10,783 nucleotides of DNA from Oscillospiraceae bacterium (GTDB lineage: Bacteria; Bacillota; Clostridia; UBA1381): assembly GCA_022508725.1 (NCBI GenBank), contig JAFLUR010000053.1:1-10783 (forward strand). Reading direction: 5' to 3'. Made by a program: the position numbers and the translations under genes. Position 1 is the stretch's first letter, and each line of letters starts with the position of its first letter. The notes beneath the pieces were generated by a model, which made no database searches, had not been told where the DNA came from, and saw only the letters and a list, made by a program, of their open reading frames with translations. Of the stretch, positions 1 to 7,024 are shown one piece after another.

Positions 1-2
1 AC

Positions 3-239
3 GGTCCTCTCGACGCACTCTGCAAAAGCTTATGCGCTCACTTTAAAAAGGATATCGAGATCGTATCCTATCAGGAGCATGACCTCGAGGGTTCCTCAAG
101 AAGCCGTGCGGTCACTTATATATGCGTTAAGGAAAAGGACAGCGACAGGTTATTCTGGGGTGCGGGAATAAACGAAAATATAAACACCTCATCCATCTAT
201 GCGTTTATAAGTGCCGTAAACAAACTTCTTTCCCGGTAA
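3..239 (+). CDS. leuA: 2-isopropylmalate synthase, C-terminal fragment (regulatory domain)
   Basis: Partial gene: the 5' part lies outside the window, and the visible frame gives 78 residues ending at TAA 237-239. The enzyme condenses acetyl-CoA with 2-ketoisovalerate in the first committed step of leucine synthesis. What is visible is the C-terminal allosteric (leucine-sensing) domain. It opens with GPLDAL, the usual start of the LeuA regulatory fold, and contains SSRSRAVTYICV followed by LFWGAGINENINTSSIYAFISAVNKLL. The WGxGI...N..T.S..A..SAVN pattern is typical of the long, actinobacterial/yeast-type synthase rather than the short E. coli type. The assignment rests on this motif alone, because the catalytic TIM barrel is not in view. 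A homocitrate or citramalate synthase is less likely given the SAVN ending. The gene ends 126 nt before secA, and the secA promoter lies in that gap, so the two are probably transcribed separately. Confidence 0.82.
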   Translation, partial: GPLDALCKSLCAHFKKDIEIVSYQEHDLEGSSRSRAVTYICVKEKDSDRLFWGAGINENINTSSIYAFISAVNKLLSR

Positions 240-290
240 GACCGTAAAAAGACCATAAAAATTTTATCTTTTTGAAAAAAAACAGTAGTA

Positions 291-319
291 TTGAGCATAA
301 TTTTGTGTTATACTATATA
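291..319 (+). promoter_or_regulatory. Probable sigma-A promoter of secA
   Basis: TTGAGC (291-296) and TATATA (314-319) are separated by 17 bp. This is a good vegetative -35/-10 pair, about 45 nt upstream of the secA start, in the AT-rich gap after leuA. An overlapping alternative is the extended -10 element TGTTATACT (306-314), which would work without the -35. Both are read from the sequence only, and which one is used cannot be decided here. Confidence 0.6.
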
Positions 320-352
320 CTGAGCATATATATATTTTTAATTTTGAAAGGA

Positions 353-379
353 ATGAACGGAAGGAATGGGTATTTTTGA
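353..379 (+). other. Eight-codon mini-ORF overlapping the secA start
   Basis: ATG at 353 opens a frame encoding MNGRNGYF and ending at TGA 377-379. It overlaps the secA ATG (366) out of frame by 14 nt. The purine-rich AAAGGA (347-352) abuts its ATG, while GGAAGG (359-364), the only other SD-like stretch, sits just 1 nt from the secA ATG. Neither start therefore has an ideally spaced ribosome binding site. The arrangement could let leader translation influence secA initiation, but it could equally be chance in a short purine-rich leader. It has no resemblance to SecM. Confidence 0.2.
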
Positions 380-3089
380 TAAAATTTTCGGAACGTATTC
401 GGACAGGGAACTGAAAAGAATACGTCCGATCGCGGATAAGGTGTTATCCCTTGAAGAAACGACCGCGGCTCTTTCGGACAAAGAGCTGAAAGCAAAAACT
501 ACCGAATTTAAAGAACGTCTTGAAAAGGGAGAAACACTTGACGATATACTCCCCGAAGCGTTTGCCGTAATGCGCGAGGCATCATGGAGAGTCCTCGGCA
601 TGAAGCATTTTGAAGTCCAGGTCATAGGCGGAATCATACTCCATCAGGGACGTATAGCCGAAATGAAAACAGGTGAGGGTAAAACTCTTGTTTCCACTCT
701 GCCGGCATATCTCAACGCTCTCACAGGCAAGGGTGTACATATCGTTACAGTAAACGATTACCTTGCAAAGCGTGACAGCGAATGGATGGGAAAGGTCTAC
801 AGATTTTTGGGTCTGAGTGTGGGACTTATCATACACGATCTCGATCAGAACGAAAGAAAAGCCGCTTATGCCGCGGATATTACCTACGGTACAAACAACG
901 AGCTCGGATTTGACTATCTCCGCGACAATATGGTAACGTATAAGGAACAAATGGTACAAAGAGGTCATAATTACGCCATCGTCGATGAGGTTGACTCCAT
1001 TCTTATCGATGAGGCAAGAACTCCTCTTATCATATCCGGTATGGGCGATGCCTCGAGCGATCTTTATAAGCTTGCCGATATATTCGTAAAACGCCTCTCC
1101 AAAAAGGTCGTTACGGAGCATGACGACAAGCAGCTTGACGAGGATATCACTGAGGATTATATTGTTGACGAAAAAGCCAATACCGCCTCTCTTACCGATA
1201 ACGGTATCAAAAAAGCGGAAAAAATGTTCGGCATAGAAAATCTCTCCGATCCGGAGCATATGAAGCTCCAGCATCATATAAATCAGGCTCTGCGCGCAAA
1301 CGGCTGTATGCATCGCGATCAGCAGTATGTTGTCGATAACGGAGAGGTCAAAATTGTTGATGAATTTACCGGACGTATCATGCCGGGCAGACGTTATTCC
1401 GACGGTCTGCATCAGGCTATAGAGGCAAAGGAAGGCGTTAAGATCGAAAATGAAAGCAAGACTCTTGCCACCATTACATTCCAGAACTTTTTCCGTCTTT
1501 ACGGCAAGCTTTCGGGTATGACCGGTACCGCTCTTACGGAGGAAGAAGAATTTCAGCATATATATAAGCTTGATGTTATCGTTGTTCCCACAAACCGTCC
1601 GATACAGCGTATCGATGAACAGGATGTTGTCTATAAAAACGAAACCGGCAAATTCAACGCCGTAATCGAACAGATCAAAGAATGCAATCAAAAAGGACAG
1701 CCTGTATTGGTCGGCACCGTTAATATCGACAAATCGGAAAGACTTTCCTCGCTTCTTAAAAAGCAGGGCATAAAGCACGAGGTTCTCAATGCAAAGTTCC
1801 ATGAAAAAGAGGCGGAGATCGTTGCTCAGGCGGGTAAAAAGGGCGCCGTAACGATAGCCACAAACATGGCGGGCCGAGGCACCGATATTATGCTCGGCGG
1901 AAATGCGGAATATATGGCAAAAAAAGAGCTTGCAAAGCTCGGATATTCCGATGAGCTTATCGCGGAGGCAACAGGCTTTGCCGATACCGATAATGAAGAA
2001 ATTATCGAGGCGAGAAAAAAATACTCCGAGCTTTACGATAAGTTCAAATCGAAGATAGAACCCGAACAGCAGGAGGTCGTTGAATCGGGCGGTCTTTATA
2101 TCATAGGAACCGAGCGCCATGAATCGCGCCGTATAGATAATCAGCTCAGAGGACGTTCGGGACGGCAGGGCGATCCGGGTAACTCCAAATTCTTCCTTTC
2201 ACTTGACGACGATCTTATGCGTATATTCGGCTCAGATAAGGTCCGTACAATGGTGGACGCTCTCGGTCTTGAGGACGATCAGCCCATCGAGGCGAGAATT
2301 CTTACAAACGCGATAGAAAATGCCCAGAAAAATCTCGAAAGCCGTAATTTTGACGCCCGTAAACACGTTCTCCAATATGACGAAGTCATGAACGAACAGC
2401 GTAAAATCGTTTACAAGCAGCGTCAGATGGTTCTTGACGGCGAGGATATCAAATCCACCATAGTTTCGATGATCGAATCTATCGTAAACGAGGCTCTTGA
2501 CAATTATATCGGTATTTCCGATATTCCGGAAGAATGGAACATTTCCGCAATAAACGAATTCCTGCATGAGCATTTCGATTATGAGGGTACATTTGAAATT
2601 GCGGAATCGGATATGGAAACCGTAACACGTCAGGATATATGTGACCGTATGCTTGAGATAGCCAATGCAAAATATGCCGAACAGGAAGAGCTGTTCGGAG
2701 ATAAAATGCGTGAGATCGAACGCGTTCTTATGCTTAAGGTTGTTGATACCAAATGGATGGATCACATTGACGAGATGGAGCACGTCAAGCATGAGATCGG
2801 TCTGCGCGCGTTTGCACAGCACGATCCCGTTGTCGAATACCGTTCGGTAGGCTCTGATCTGTATGAGGATATGCTTATGGCGATCAAACGCGATACGGTA
2901 AAGTATATCATGCACGCAAAGCCGACGCAGAGAATTGAACGCGAACAGGTAGCCAAGCCGCTTGATACGGGCAGCGACGGCTCACTTTCAAAAAAGCCCG
3001 CTTCAAAGAAAAAAGAACCGGGCAGAAACGATCCCTGCCCATGCGGCAGCGGCAAAAAATATAAAAACTGCTGCGGACAGAATAAATAA
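366..3089 (+). CDS. secA: Preprotein translocase subunit SecA
   Basis: Cytosolic and membrane-associated ATPase motor that drives unfolded preproteins through SecYEG. The 907 residues are complete and of normal length. Walker A MKTGEGKT is at residues 100-107 and the DEVD box (Walker B) at 207-210, followed by SILIDEARTPLIISG. The preprotein cross-linking region lies around 220-370. The second nucleotide-binding fold carries TNMAGRGTDIMLGG near residue 500 and the arginine-finger stretch QLRGRSGRQGDPG near 590-605. The scaffold and wing domains follow. A C-terminal SEC-C zinc motif (CPC...CC; Cys 891, 893, 902, 903) sits at the very end after a basic linker, and in characterised SecA this motif contacts SecB or ribosomes. 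The start MGIFDKIFG matches the family N-terminus, although ribosome binding site spacing there is poor. It is followed 140 nt later by prfB, the same order as in Bacillus. No odd or missing residue was seen. Confidence 0.98.
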   Translation: MGIFDKIFGTYSDRELKRIRPIADKVLSLEETTAALSDKELKAKTTEFKERLEKGETLDDILPEAFAVMREASWRVLGMKHFEVQVIGGIILHQGRIAEMKTGEGKTLVSTLPAYLNALTGKGVHIVTVNDYLAKRDSEWMGKVYRFLGLSVGLIIHDLDQNERKAAYAADITYGTNNELGFDYLRDNMVTYKEQMVQRGHNYAIVDEVDSILIDEARTPLIISGMGDASSDLYKLADIFVKRLSKKVVTEHDDKQLDEDITEDYIVDEKANTASLTDNGIKKAEKMFGIENLSDPEHMKLQHHINQALRANGCMHRDQQYVVDNGEVKIVDEFTGRIMPGRRYSDGLHQAIEAKEGVKIENESKTLATITFQNFFRLYGKLSGMTGTALTEEEEFQHIYKLDVIVVPTNRPIQRIDEQDVVYKNETGKFNAVIEQIKECNQKGQPVLVGTVNIDKSERLSSLLKKQGIKHEVLNAKFHEKEAEIVAQAGKKGAVTIATNMAGRGTDIMLGGNAEYMAKKELAKLGYSDELIAEATGFADTDNEEIIEARKKYSELYDKFKSKIEPEQQEVVESGGLYIIGTERHESRRIDNQLRGRSGRQGDPGNSKFFLSLDDDLMRIFGSDKVRTMVDALGLEDDQPIEARILTNAIENAQKNLESRNFDARKHVLQYDEVMNEQRKIVYKQRQMVLDGEDIKSTIVSMIESIVNEALDNYIGISDIPEEWNISAINEFLHEHFDYEGTFEIAESDMETVTRQDICDRMLEIANAKYAEQEELFGDKMREIERVLMLKVVDTKWMDHIDEMEHVKHEIGLRAFAQHDPVVEYRSVGSDLYEDMLMAIKRDTVKYIMHAKPTQRIEREQVAKPLDTGSDGSLSKKPASKKKEPGRNDPCPCGSGKKYKNCCGQNK

Positions 3090-3229
3090 AAACACAGATA
3101 CCGTTAAATTTCCGGTAGCTGCTTGTTTGCATATCATTCACGGATCATTCAAAGACTATTCACCCGAATAACTTGAATAACCTCCGAATAAAATATCAAA
3201 TAAATCCGAATTTGAAAGGTCGTGAGAAA
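3090..3229 (+). other. secA-prfB spacer with short repeated words
   Basis: This 140-nt non-coding gap has no clear terminator, only a weak TACCG/CGGTA hairpin at its start, so read-through from secA into prfB is plausible. It contains a tandem direct repeat ATCATTCA (3133-3140 and 3144-3151, 11-nt period). CCGAATAA occurs at 3164-3171 and 3184-3191, a related GAATAA at 3175-3180, and CCGAATTT at 3206-3213, giving a rough 20-22 nt periodicity. The function is unknown; candidates are a regulator site or simple slippage-derived repeats. The prfB ribosome binding site GAAAGG is at 3214-3219. Confidence 0.4.
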
Positions 3230-4352
3230 ATGCTTGAATACGATGAGTTTCGTATAAAGCTGCAAGGCTTGGAAAAAAACATTACAGAACTGAGGGATTC
3301 ACTTTGACATCGCCGGAACTCTTGCGGAAATCGAGAATTTAGAAGCTCTTTCCGCTCAGCCGGACTTTTGGGATGACATGGAAAATTCTCAAAAGGTATT
3401 GCAGAAAACCAAACAGCTCAAGGATAAGGTCGAACGTTTTGACAATCTTCGTTCCGATTGGGAAGATACCCTGACTCTTGTGGAGCTTGCCAATGAAGAA
3501 AACGATGAATCCATGCTTGAAGAGATAACCTCGTCATTCAAAAGGATAAACGATGAGCTGGAGCAAATGACCCTTGAAACACTGCTTTCGGGGCAGTACG
3601 ATAAAAACAACGCAATTATGACATTTCATGCCGGAGCGGGCGGAACGGAGGCACAGGACTGGTGTGCAATGCTTATAAGAATGTATCAGATGTGGGCGCA
3701 GAAAAACGGTTACGGCTGTTCAATGATAGATTACCTTGACGGCGATGAAGCCGGAATGAAGAGCGCCACCATATTGATTGAGGGACTTAACGCTTACGGA
3801 TATTTAAAATCCGAAAAAGGCGTTCACCGTCTTGTTCGCATATCTCCGTTTGACGCATCCGGCAGACGGCATACATCATTCGCGTCGATCGAGGTCATGC
3901 CGGAAATCGATGACAGTATTCAAATAAATATCCGAAGCGAGGACCTTCATGTTGACACATACCGTTCAAGCGGCGCGGGAGGTCAGCATATCAACAAAAC
4001 AAGTTCGGCTGTGCGTATAACTCATATCCCCACGGGAATTGTCGTTGCATGTCAGACTCAGCGTTCTCAGCATCAGAACCGCGATTACGCGATGAAAATG
4101 CTCACGGCAAAGCTGGTAGAAATTGCCGAACAGCAGCATAAGGATAAAATCGAGGATATCAAAGGCGTTCAAAAGGAAATAGCATGGGGCAGTCAGATAC
4201 GTTCTTATGTATTTCATCCGTACAATCTCGTCAAAGATCACCGATCCAATTTTGAGATGGGAAATATCGGCGCGGTCATGGACGGCGATTTGAACGGGTT
4301 TATAAACGCGTACCTCAAAGGCGCAAGCTTGGGCAATCTTGAACTTAAATAA
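3230..4352 (+). CDS. prfB: Peptide chain release factor 2 (RF2), made by +1 programmed frameshift
   Basis: Class I release factor recognising UGA and UAA and triggering peptidyl-tRNA hydrolysis. The gene is join(3230..3304, 3306..4352): 25 codons from ATG 3230 to CTT 3302-3304, an in-frame TGA at 3305-3307, then the +1 frame from GAC 3306, giving 373 aa. In the joined protein the anticodon-mimicking SPF tripeptide falls at residues 205-207 and the catalytic GGQ at 250-252. From my knowledge of the family these are the E. coli RF2 positions, which supports both the start and the joint. Residue 246 is Ser. The GAAAGG ribosome binding site (3214-3219) lies 10 nt before the ATG. The only in-frame ATG after the shift (3378) would drop 49 residues of domain 1 and has no good ribosome binding site. 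The gene lies downstream of secA, probably co-transcribed, and ends at a strong hairpin 14 nt after its stop. Confidence 0.97.
3292..3308 (+). other. RF2 autoregulatory +1 frameshift site
   Basis: The site reads G AGG GAT TCA CTT TGA C. The SD-like GAGGGA (3292-3297) lies upstream of slippery codon CTT (3302-3304), in-frame stop TGA (3305-3307) and context base C. The distance from AGG to CTT equals that in the E. coli element (AGG GGG TAT CTT TGA C). When RF2 is scarce the ribosome pauses at UGA, the Leu-tRNA slips from CUU to UUU, and translation continues in the +1 frame, which makes RF2 control its own synthesis. Here the SD-like stretch is AGGGA rather than the stronger AGGGGG. Confidence 0.95.
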
Positions 4353-4366
4353 AATAAATACTTATT

Positions 4367-4412
4367 GCACAAAAAAGCTCTCAAAATCAAACGATTTGAG
4401 AGCTTTTTGTGC
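4367..4412. terminator. Bidirectional intrinsic terminator between prfB and the GH35 gene
   Basis: The arms are 4367-4388 (GCAC, A-run, GCTCTCAAAATC) and 4393-4412 (GATTTGAGAGC, T-run, GTGC), around the loop AAAC. They pair over about 20 bp with two single-base bulges, both within A-runs. The core GCTCTCAAA/TTTGAGAGC is followed by TTTTT on the plus strand, and by symmetry on the minus strand. It begins 14 nt after the prfB stop and lies between convergent genes, so it can stop prfB transcription and any minus-strand transcript leaving the GH35 gene. Confidence 0.9.
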
Positions 4413-4423
4413 AGGCAAATATC

Positions 4424-4493
4424 AGAGTCTGTTCAGTATCCTCCAATCATCATTTTTTAATCCGACGGTTCTTCCGGATACCGAACAGGCTCT
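4424..4493. repeat. Imperfect long inverted repeat downstream of the GH35 gene
   Basis: Left arm 4424-4441 (AGAGTCTGTTCAGTATCC) and right arm 4476-4493 (GGATACCGAACAGGCTCT) are inverted copies matching at 16 of 18 positions, around a 34-nt spacer. Both differences are transitions. In plus-strand RNA one gives a G-U pair and the other an A-C mismatch, and the minus strand has the mirror situation. The pairing is separate from the neighbouring terminator. It lacks a trailing T-run, so it is not a standard terminator. It could be the end of a small inserted element, a structured RNA 3' end, or a decayed palindrome; no second copy was noticed in the window. Confidence 0.6.
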
Positions 4494-4504
4494 TATCGAA
4501 TTTC

Positions 4505-6448
4505 TTAAATTTCCATATATACATCTCTTGTTTTGTCAAGTATAATGACAACCGAGCTTTCATCAAGCAGTTTTTTGGGGAATATCCAGTCACCGCCGTA
4601 ATAAAAATCATCGGCAATAAGCGTATTTCCGTTAAAGAGCATAGCCCTGTCCCCTCCGTATGCAAGACGCACAAATTCACCGGTACCTGCGGCGGATATA
4701 TTGTACTGCCGATAGCCCTTGTGAGGTACCTCAAGATTGTCCAGCGTCTCCGGGGTAATCGTAACCTCTGTTTCTTCGATAACGGCATCATCGACCGAAA
4801 GGACTTGTTTTTCCGTGTCCAAATACAATGCCTCCTCATATGCAAGCGTGATTATTTTTGCGCCGTTCACATCTATACTTTTTCCGGCTTCCGCAGGAAT
4901 GACCCTGCCGTCAACCGAATATTCCGCGCGTATTCCGGGAATTTCAAAGAAATAACAGTTGTTTCCGTCCTTTTTCAAAAGCTGGCAGGTTGAATAATCA
5001 AGCGTTGAGCTTCCGATATTCAGCATAAAGGGCAGTATTGCGCTCACACCGTCTTTTACGCAGATCGGTTTTTGCGGAAATACAAGCTCCTTCCCGTCCG
5101 TCTTTACCCTAAACGAAACCTCGCCATGCTCCGAAAGCGTATCAAGACGCGAATAATTGTTTATAAATACAAACCCGCTTTTTCCGTCTGTTCTGACCGA
5201 ATATCGCAGAGATGAGGTATCGCCGCGCTCCGGAATCTTTTCCGGAAAATATGCGTCCATCGGAGCAAGCATCTCCGAAAAGTCGTTTATAAAGCTGTGC
5301 AGCATTCTGAGCATATAATACTGCGGGCGAAGAATTCCGAATTCACCTATCGCCGCCTGAAAATCATAAGACTTTACAGGTAAATCGTTGGGATATCCGC
5401 TCTTTTTCGACTCGTGAAACGTACTGAGCTTTCCTATCTTGTTTGTTCCGCCGTGATACATATAGTATCCGGGAAGATTATTTCCGCTGCCGAGCCTGCA
5501 CAGCGATATCGCGTATATGTCCTTACCCGAAATCCTCGGACGCCGATGCTCCGTTACCTGTATGCCGCCTCCCAGCTCACAGGTGGCATAGGGATAAAGA
5601 TCGTAATCCATCCTGTAGCCGTTATCGCCGCCGCTTGTATCCGCACAAAGCAGATCTTCGCCTATTGCCGAATCATTTCTCATAGGATGAAGAAAATAAT
5701 GCGGATTTGGCGGGAGACGGTGTGTATGCCCCGTCCACGGCGCTTCGGGATAACCGCCGAATACCGGAATAAAATCATAAGGCGGAATCTCCGCTCCGTA
5801 TTTTGAATTCCAGCCCGTAACGGTATAAATCGGCACATCAAAGCCTATTTCCACCGCCATCTCCTTCAAAGCAAGCAAATGACCGGCATTGTCAACAAGC
5901 TCATTCTCTATCTGAATTGCAATAATATTTCCGCCGTCCTTGTAAAATAATCCCTTTACCCGGTCATATATCGCGGTATACCATTTTTTTGCATATTTCA
6001 TGTATTCCGCATCATTGGTTCGCAGGTCTATCCCCTTTTTCAAAAGCCAATCCGGAAACCCTCCGTTTCTGCATTCACCATGCGCCCACGGACCTATCCT
6101 CAAAACGACCTCAAGTCCGTTTTTTCCGCACAATTCAACAAAGGTGCGTATATCGTTATCTCCCGTAAAATCAAGCTCACCCTCGATCTCCTCATGATAT
6201 ATCCAAAATAAATAGGTGGACACAAGAGTGATACCGCCGTTCTTCATTTTTACAAGCTCTTTTTCCCACTCGTTCCTGTCGATACGCGAAAAATGTATTT
6301 CTCCCATTATCGGTATGTACGGCTTTCCTCCGCGCGTTATGTATCTGCTGTTCACATTTATTTCGATACCGTCGGGATTTTTCCCGCCCATCTTCAAATG
6401 TCCAGATTTCATAGGCGGTTTGGGTGTAAAATCAAAATCATATACCAT
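4505..6448 (-). CDS. Glycoside hydrolase family 35, beta-galactosidase-like
   Basis: A 647-aa cytoplasmic-looking protein with no signal peptide. GH35 enzymes are retaining exo-acting hydrolases that release terminal beta-galactose (some members take other beta-glycosides). After a 30-residue leader, the (beta/alpha)8 barrel starts with YITRGGKPYIPIMGEIHFSRI (36-56), equivalent to the usual 'GEIHYFRIP' stretch. RIGPWAHGECRNGGFPDWL (117-135) follows. IIAIQIENE (175-183) carries the predicted acid/base Glu183. The GYYMYHGGTN signature is at 327-336. The likely nucleophile is Glu291 in ATCELGGG, followed by Q-VTEHRRP rather than the usual EFxxGW segment, so it belongs to a divergent branch. The C-terminal 250 residues look like beta-sandwich domains. 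The start has ribosome binding site AAAGAGGG (6456-6463) with 7-nt spacing. It follows a truncated HD gene, has no sugar-transport or regulator neighbours, and looks like an addition to this locus. The exact substrate cannot be told. Confidence 0.88.
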   Translation of the reverse strand: MVYDFDFTPKPPMKSGHLKMGGKNPDGIEINVNSRYITRGGKPYIPIMGEIHFSRIDRNEWEKELVKMKNGGITLVSTYLFWIYHEEIEGELDFTGDNDIRTFVELCGKNGLEVVLRIGPWAHGECRNGGFPDWLLKKGIDLRTNDAEYMKYAKKWYTAIYDRVKGLFYKDGGNIIAIQIENELVDNAGHLLALKEMAVEIGFDVPIYTVTGWNSKYGAEIPPYDFIPVFGGYPEAPWTGHTHRLPPNPHYFLHPMRNDSAIGEDLLCADTSGGDNGYRMDYDLYPYATCELGGGIQVTEHRRPRISGKDIYAISLCRLGSGNNLPGYYMYHGGTNKIGKLSTFHESKKSGYPNDLPVKSYDFQAAIGEFGILRPQYYMLRMLHSFINDFSEMLAPMDAYFPEKIPERGDTSSLRYSVRTDGKSGFVFINNYSRLDTLSEHGEVSFRVKTDGKELVFPQKPICVKDGVSAILPFMLNIGSSTLDYSTCQLLKKDGNNCYFFEIPGIRAEYSVDGRVIPAEAGKSIDVNGAKIITLAYEEALYLDTEKQVLSVDDAVIEETEVTITPETLDNLEVPHKGYRQYNISAAGTGEFVRLAYGGDRAMLFNGNTLIADDFYYGGDWIFPKKLLDESSVVIILDKTRDVYMEI

Positions 6449-6481
6449 AAAATTGCCCTCTTTCCGTTACGCTTTTTTCCT

Positions 6482-6574
6482 CTATATTCCAAAATGATTT
6501 ATTCGCTTAACATCACCGTCGTAATATTCGCACATTTTTCCCAAAAGAATACCCGTTTTATTCATAGCTTTCAC
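6482..6574 (-). pseudogene. Truncated N-terminus of an HD-domain phosphohydrolase
   Basis: Reading the minus strand after the dtd stop, ATG 6565-6563 opens a 27-residue frame ending at TAG 6484-6482. An in-frame GTG at 6574-6572 directly abuts the dtd stop. The SD-like AGGTG overlapping the dtd stop codon is well spaced for the ATG. The peptide contains CEYYDGDVKRINHF. From memory of the family, this resembles the N-terminus of small clostridial HD-domain proteins (pattern YY.GD.KRI.HF followed by LKVY..AK), where the His is the first metal ligand. Here the match stops at HF and a stop codon comes two codons later. The rest of the HD domain, including the HD dyad, is not found anywhere in the window. 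Hence a broken gene, with the break near 6491. It could alternatively be a small real peptide gene, but the family resemblance argues against that. Confidence 0.6.
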
Positions 6575-7024
6575 CTATTCCTTTGCTTTTCTTTCAAGAA
6601 TTATCGTGACCGGTCCGTCGTTTACTATATTTACTTCCATATCCGCCCCGAAAATACCGGTTTCGACTTTGAGTCCGCCGTTTTTGAGCATATCGACAAA
6701 TTTCCCGTAAAGCTTTTCCGCCTCATTTCCGGGAGCCGCCCTTTCAAAGCTCGGTCTGTTCCCTCTGCGGCAGTCGCCGTATAACGTAAACTGCGATATC
6801 ACCAATATTTCTCCCTTTATATCGCGCACACTCAAATTCATCCTGCCGTCCTTATCGTCAAATATACGCATCGAAAGTATTTTTGCCGCGGCATAAGCAA
6901 GCTCCTCTTCCGTGTCCCCCTTTTCGATACCCACAAGAATATTCAGCCCCGCCGATATATTCCCCACTATCCTGCCGTCAACCGAAACACGGCTTTCCTT
7001 GACTCTCTGCAATACCGCTCTCAT
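6575..7024 (-). CDS. dtd: D-aminoacyl-tRNA deacylase
   Basis: A 149-aa cytosolic proofreading enzyme that hydrolyses D-amino acids (and glycine) wrongly attached to tRNA. It begins MRAVLQRVKESRVSVDG, the family's standard start. The active-site motif SQFTLYGD is at 77-84 with RGNRPSFERAAP just after. The cross-subunit Gly-cisPro motif NDGPVT is at 135-140 (Gly137-Pro138), which excludes L-aminoacyl substrates. Length and motifs are complete. A start 27 nt further upstream is possible but would lie inside the preceding ABC-F gene. ATG 7024 is preferred because GGGGGAGG (7029-7036) sits 4 nt before it. Its ATG overlaps the ABC-F stop as ATGA, implying translational coupling. Both products act on translation fidelity or ribosome function. 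The HD remnant starts directly after its stop. Confidence 0.96.
   Translation of the reverse strand: MRAVLQRVKESRVSVDGRIVGNISAGLNILVGIEKGDTEEELAYAAAKILSMRIFDDKDGRMNLSVRDIKGEILVISQFTLYGDCRRGNRPSFERAAPGNEAEKLYGKFVDMLKNGGLKVETGIFGADMEVNIVNDGPVTIILERKAKE

Noticed and set aside
246..273. AT-only hairpin after leuA as a terminator
   Set aside because: Arms of A-run/T-run with a bulge and no GC core; it is too weak to call.
582..2120. Long 512-codon open frame on the minus strand inside secA
   Set aside because: It is fully antisense to clearly conserved secA motifs, and its protein is Cys/Phe/Ile-rich without recognisable domains. It is a shadow of secA codon usage.
4413..4504. Remainder of the HD gene on the far side of the GH35 gene
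   Set aside because: Minus-strand frames here give only short peptides without an HD dyad or other recognisable segment.
4409..4993. 194-codon plus-strand frame running over the terminator into the GH35 gene
   Set aside because: It is antisense to the GH35 C-terminus, starts inside the terminator hairpin, and shows no domain or ribosome binding site.
6484..6514. Possible promoter for the GH35 gene (TTAAGC, 18 bp, TATAGA on the minus strand)
   Set aside because: It matches the consensus poorly at both boxes. The gene may simply be read from upstream.
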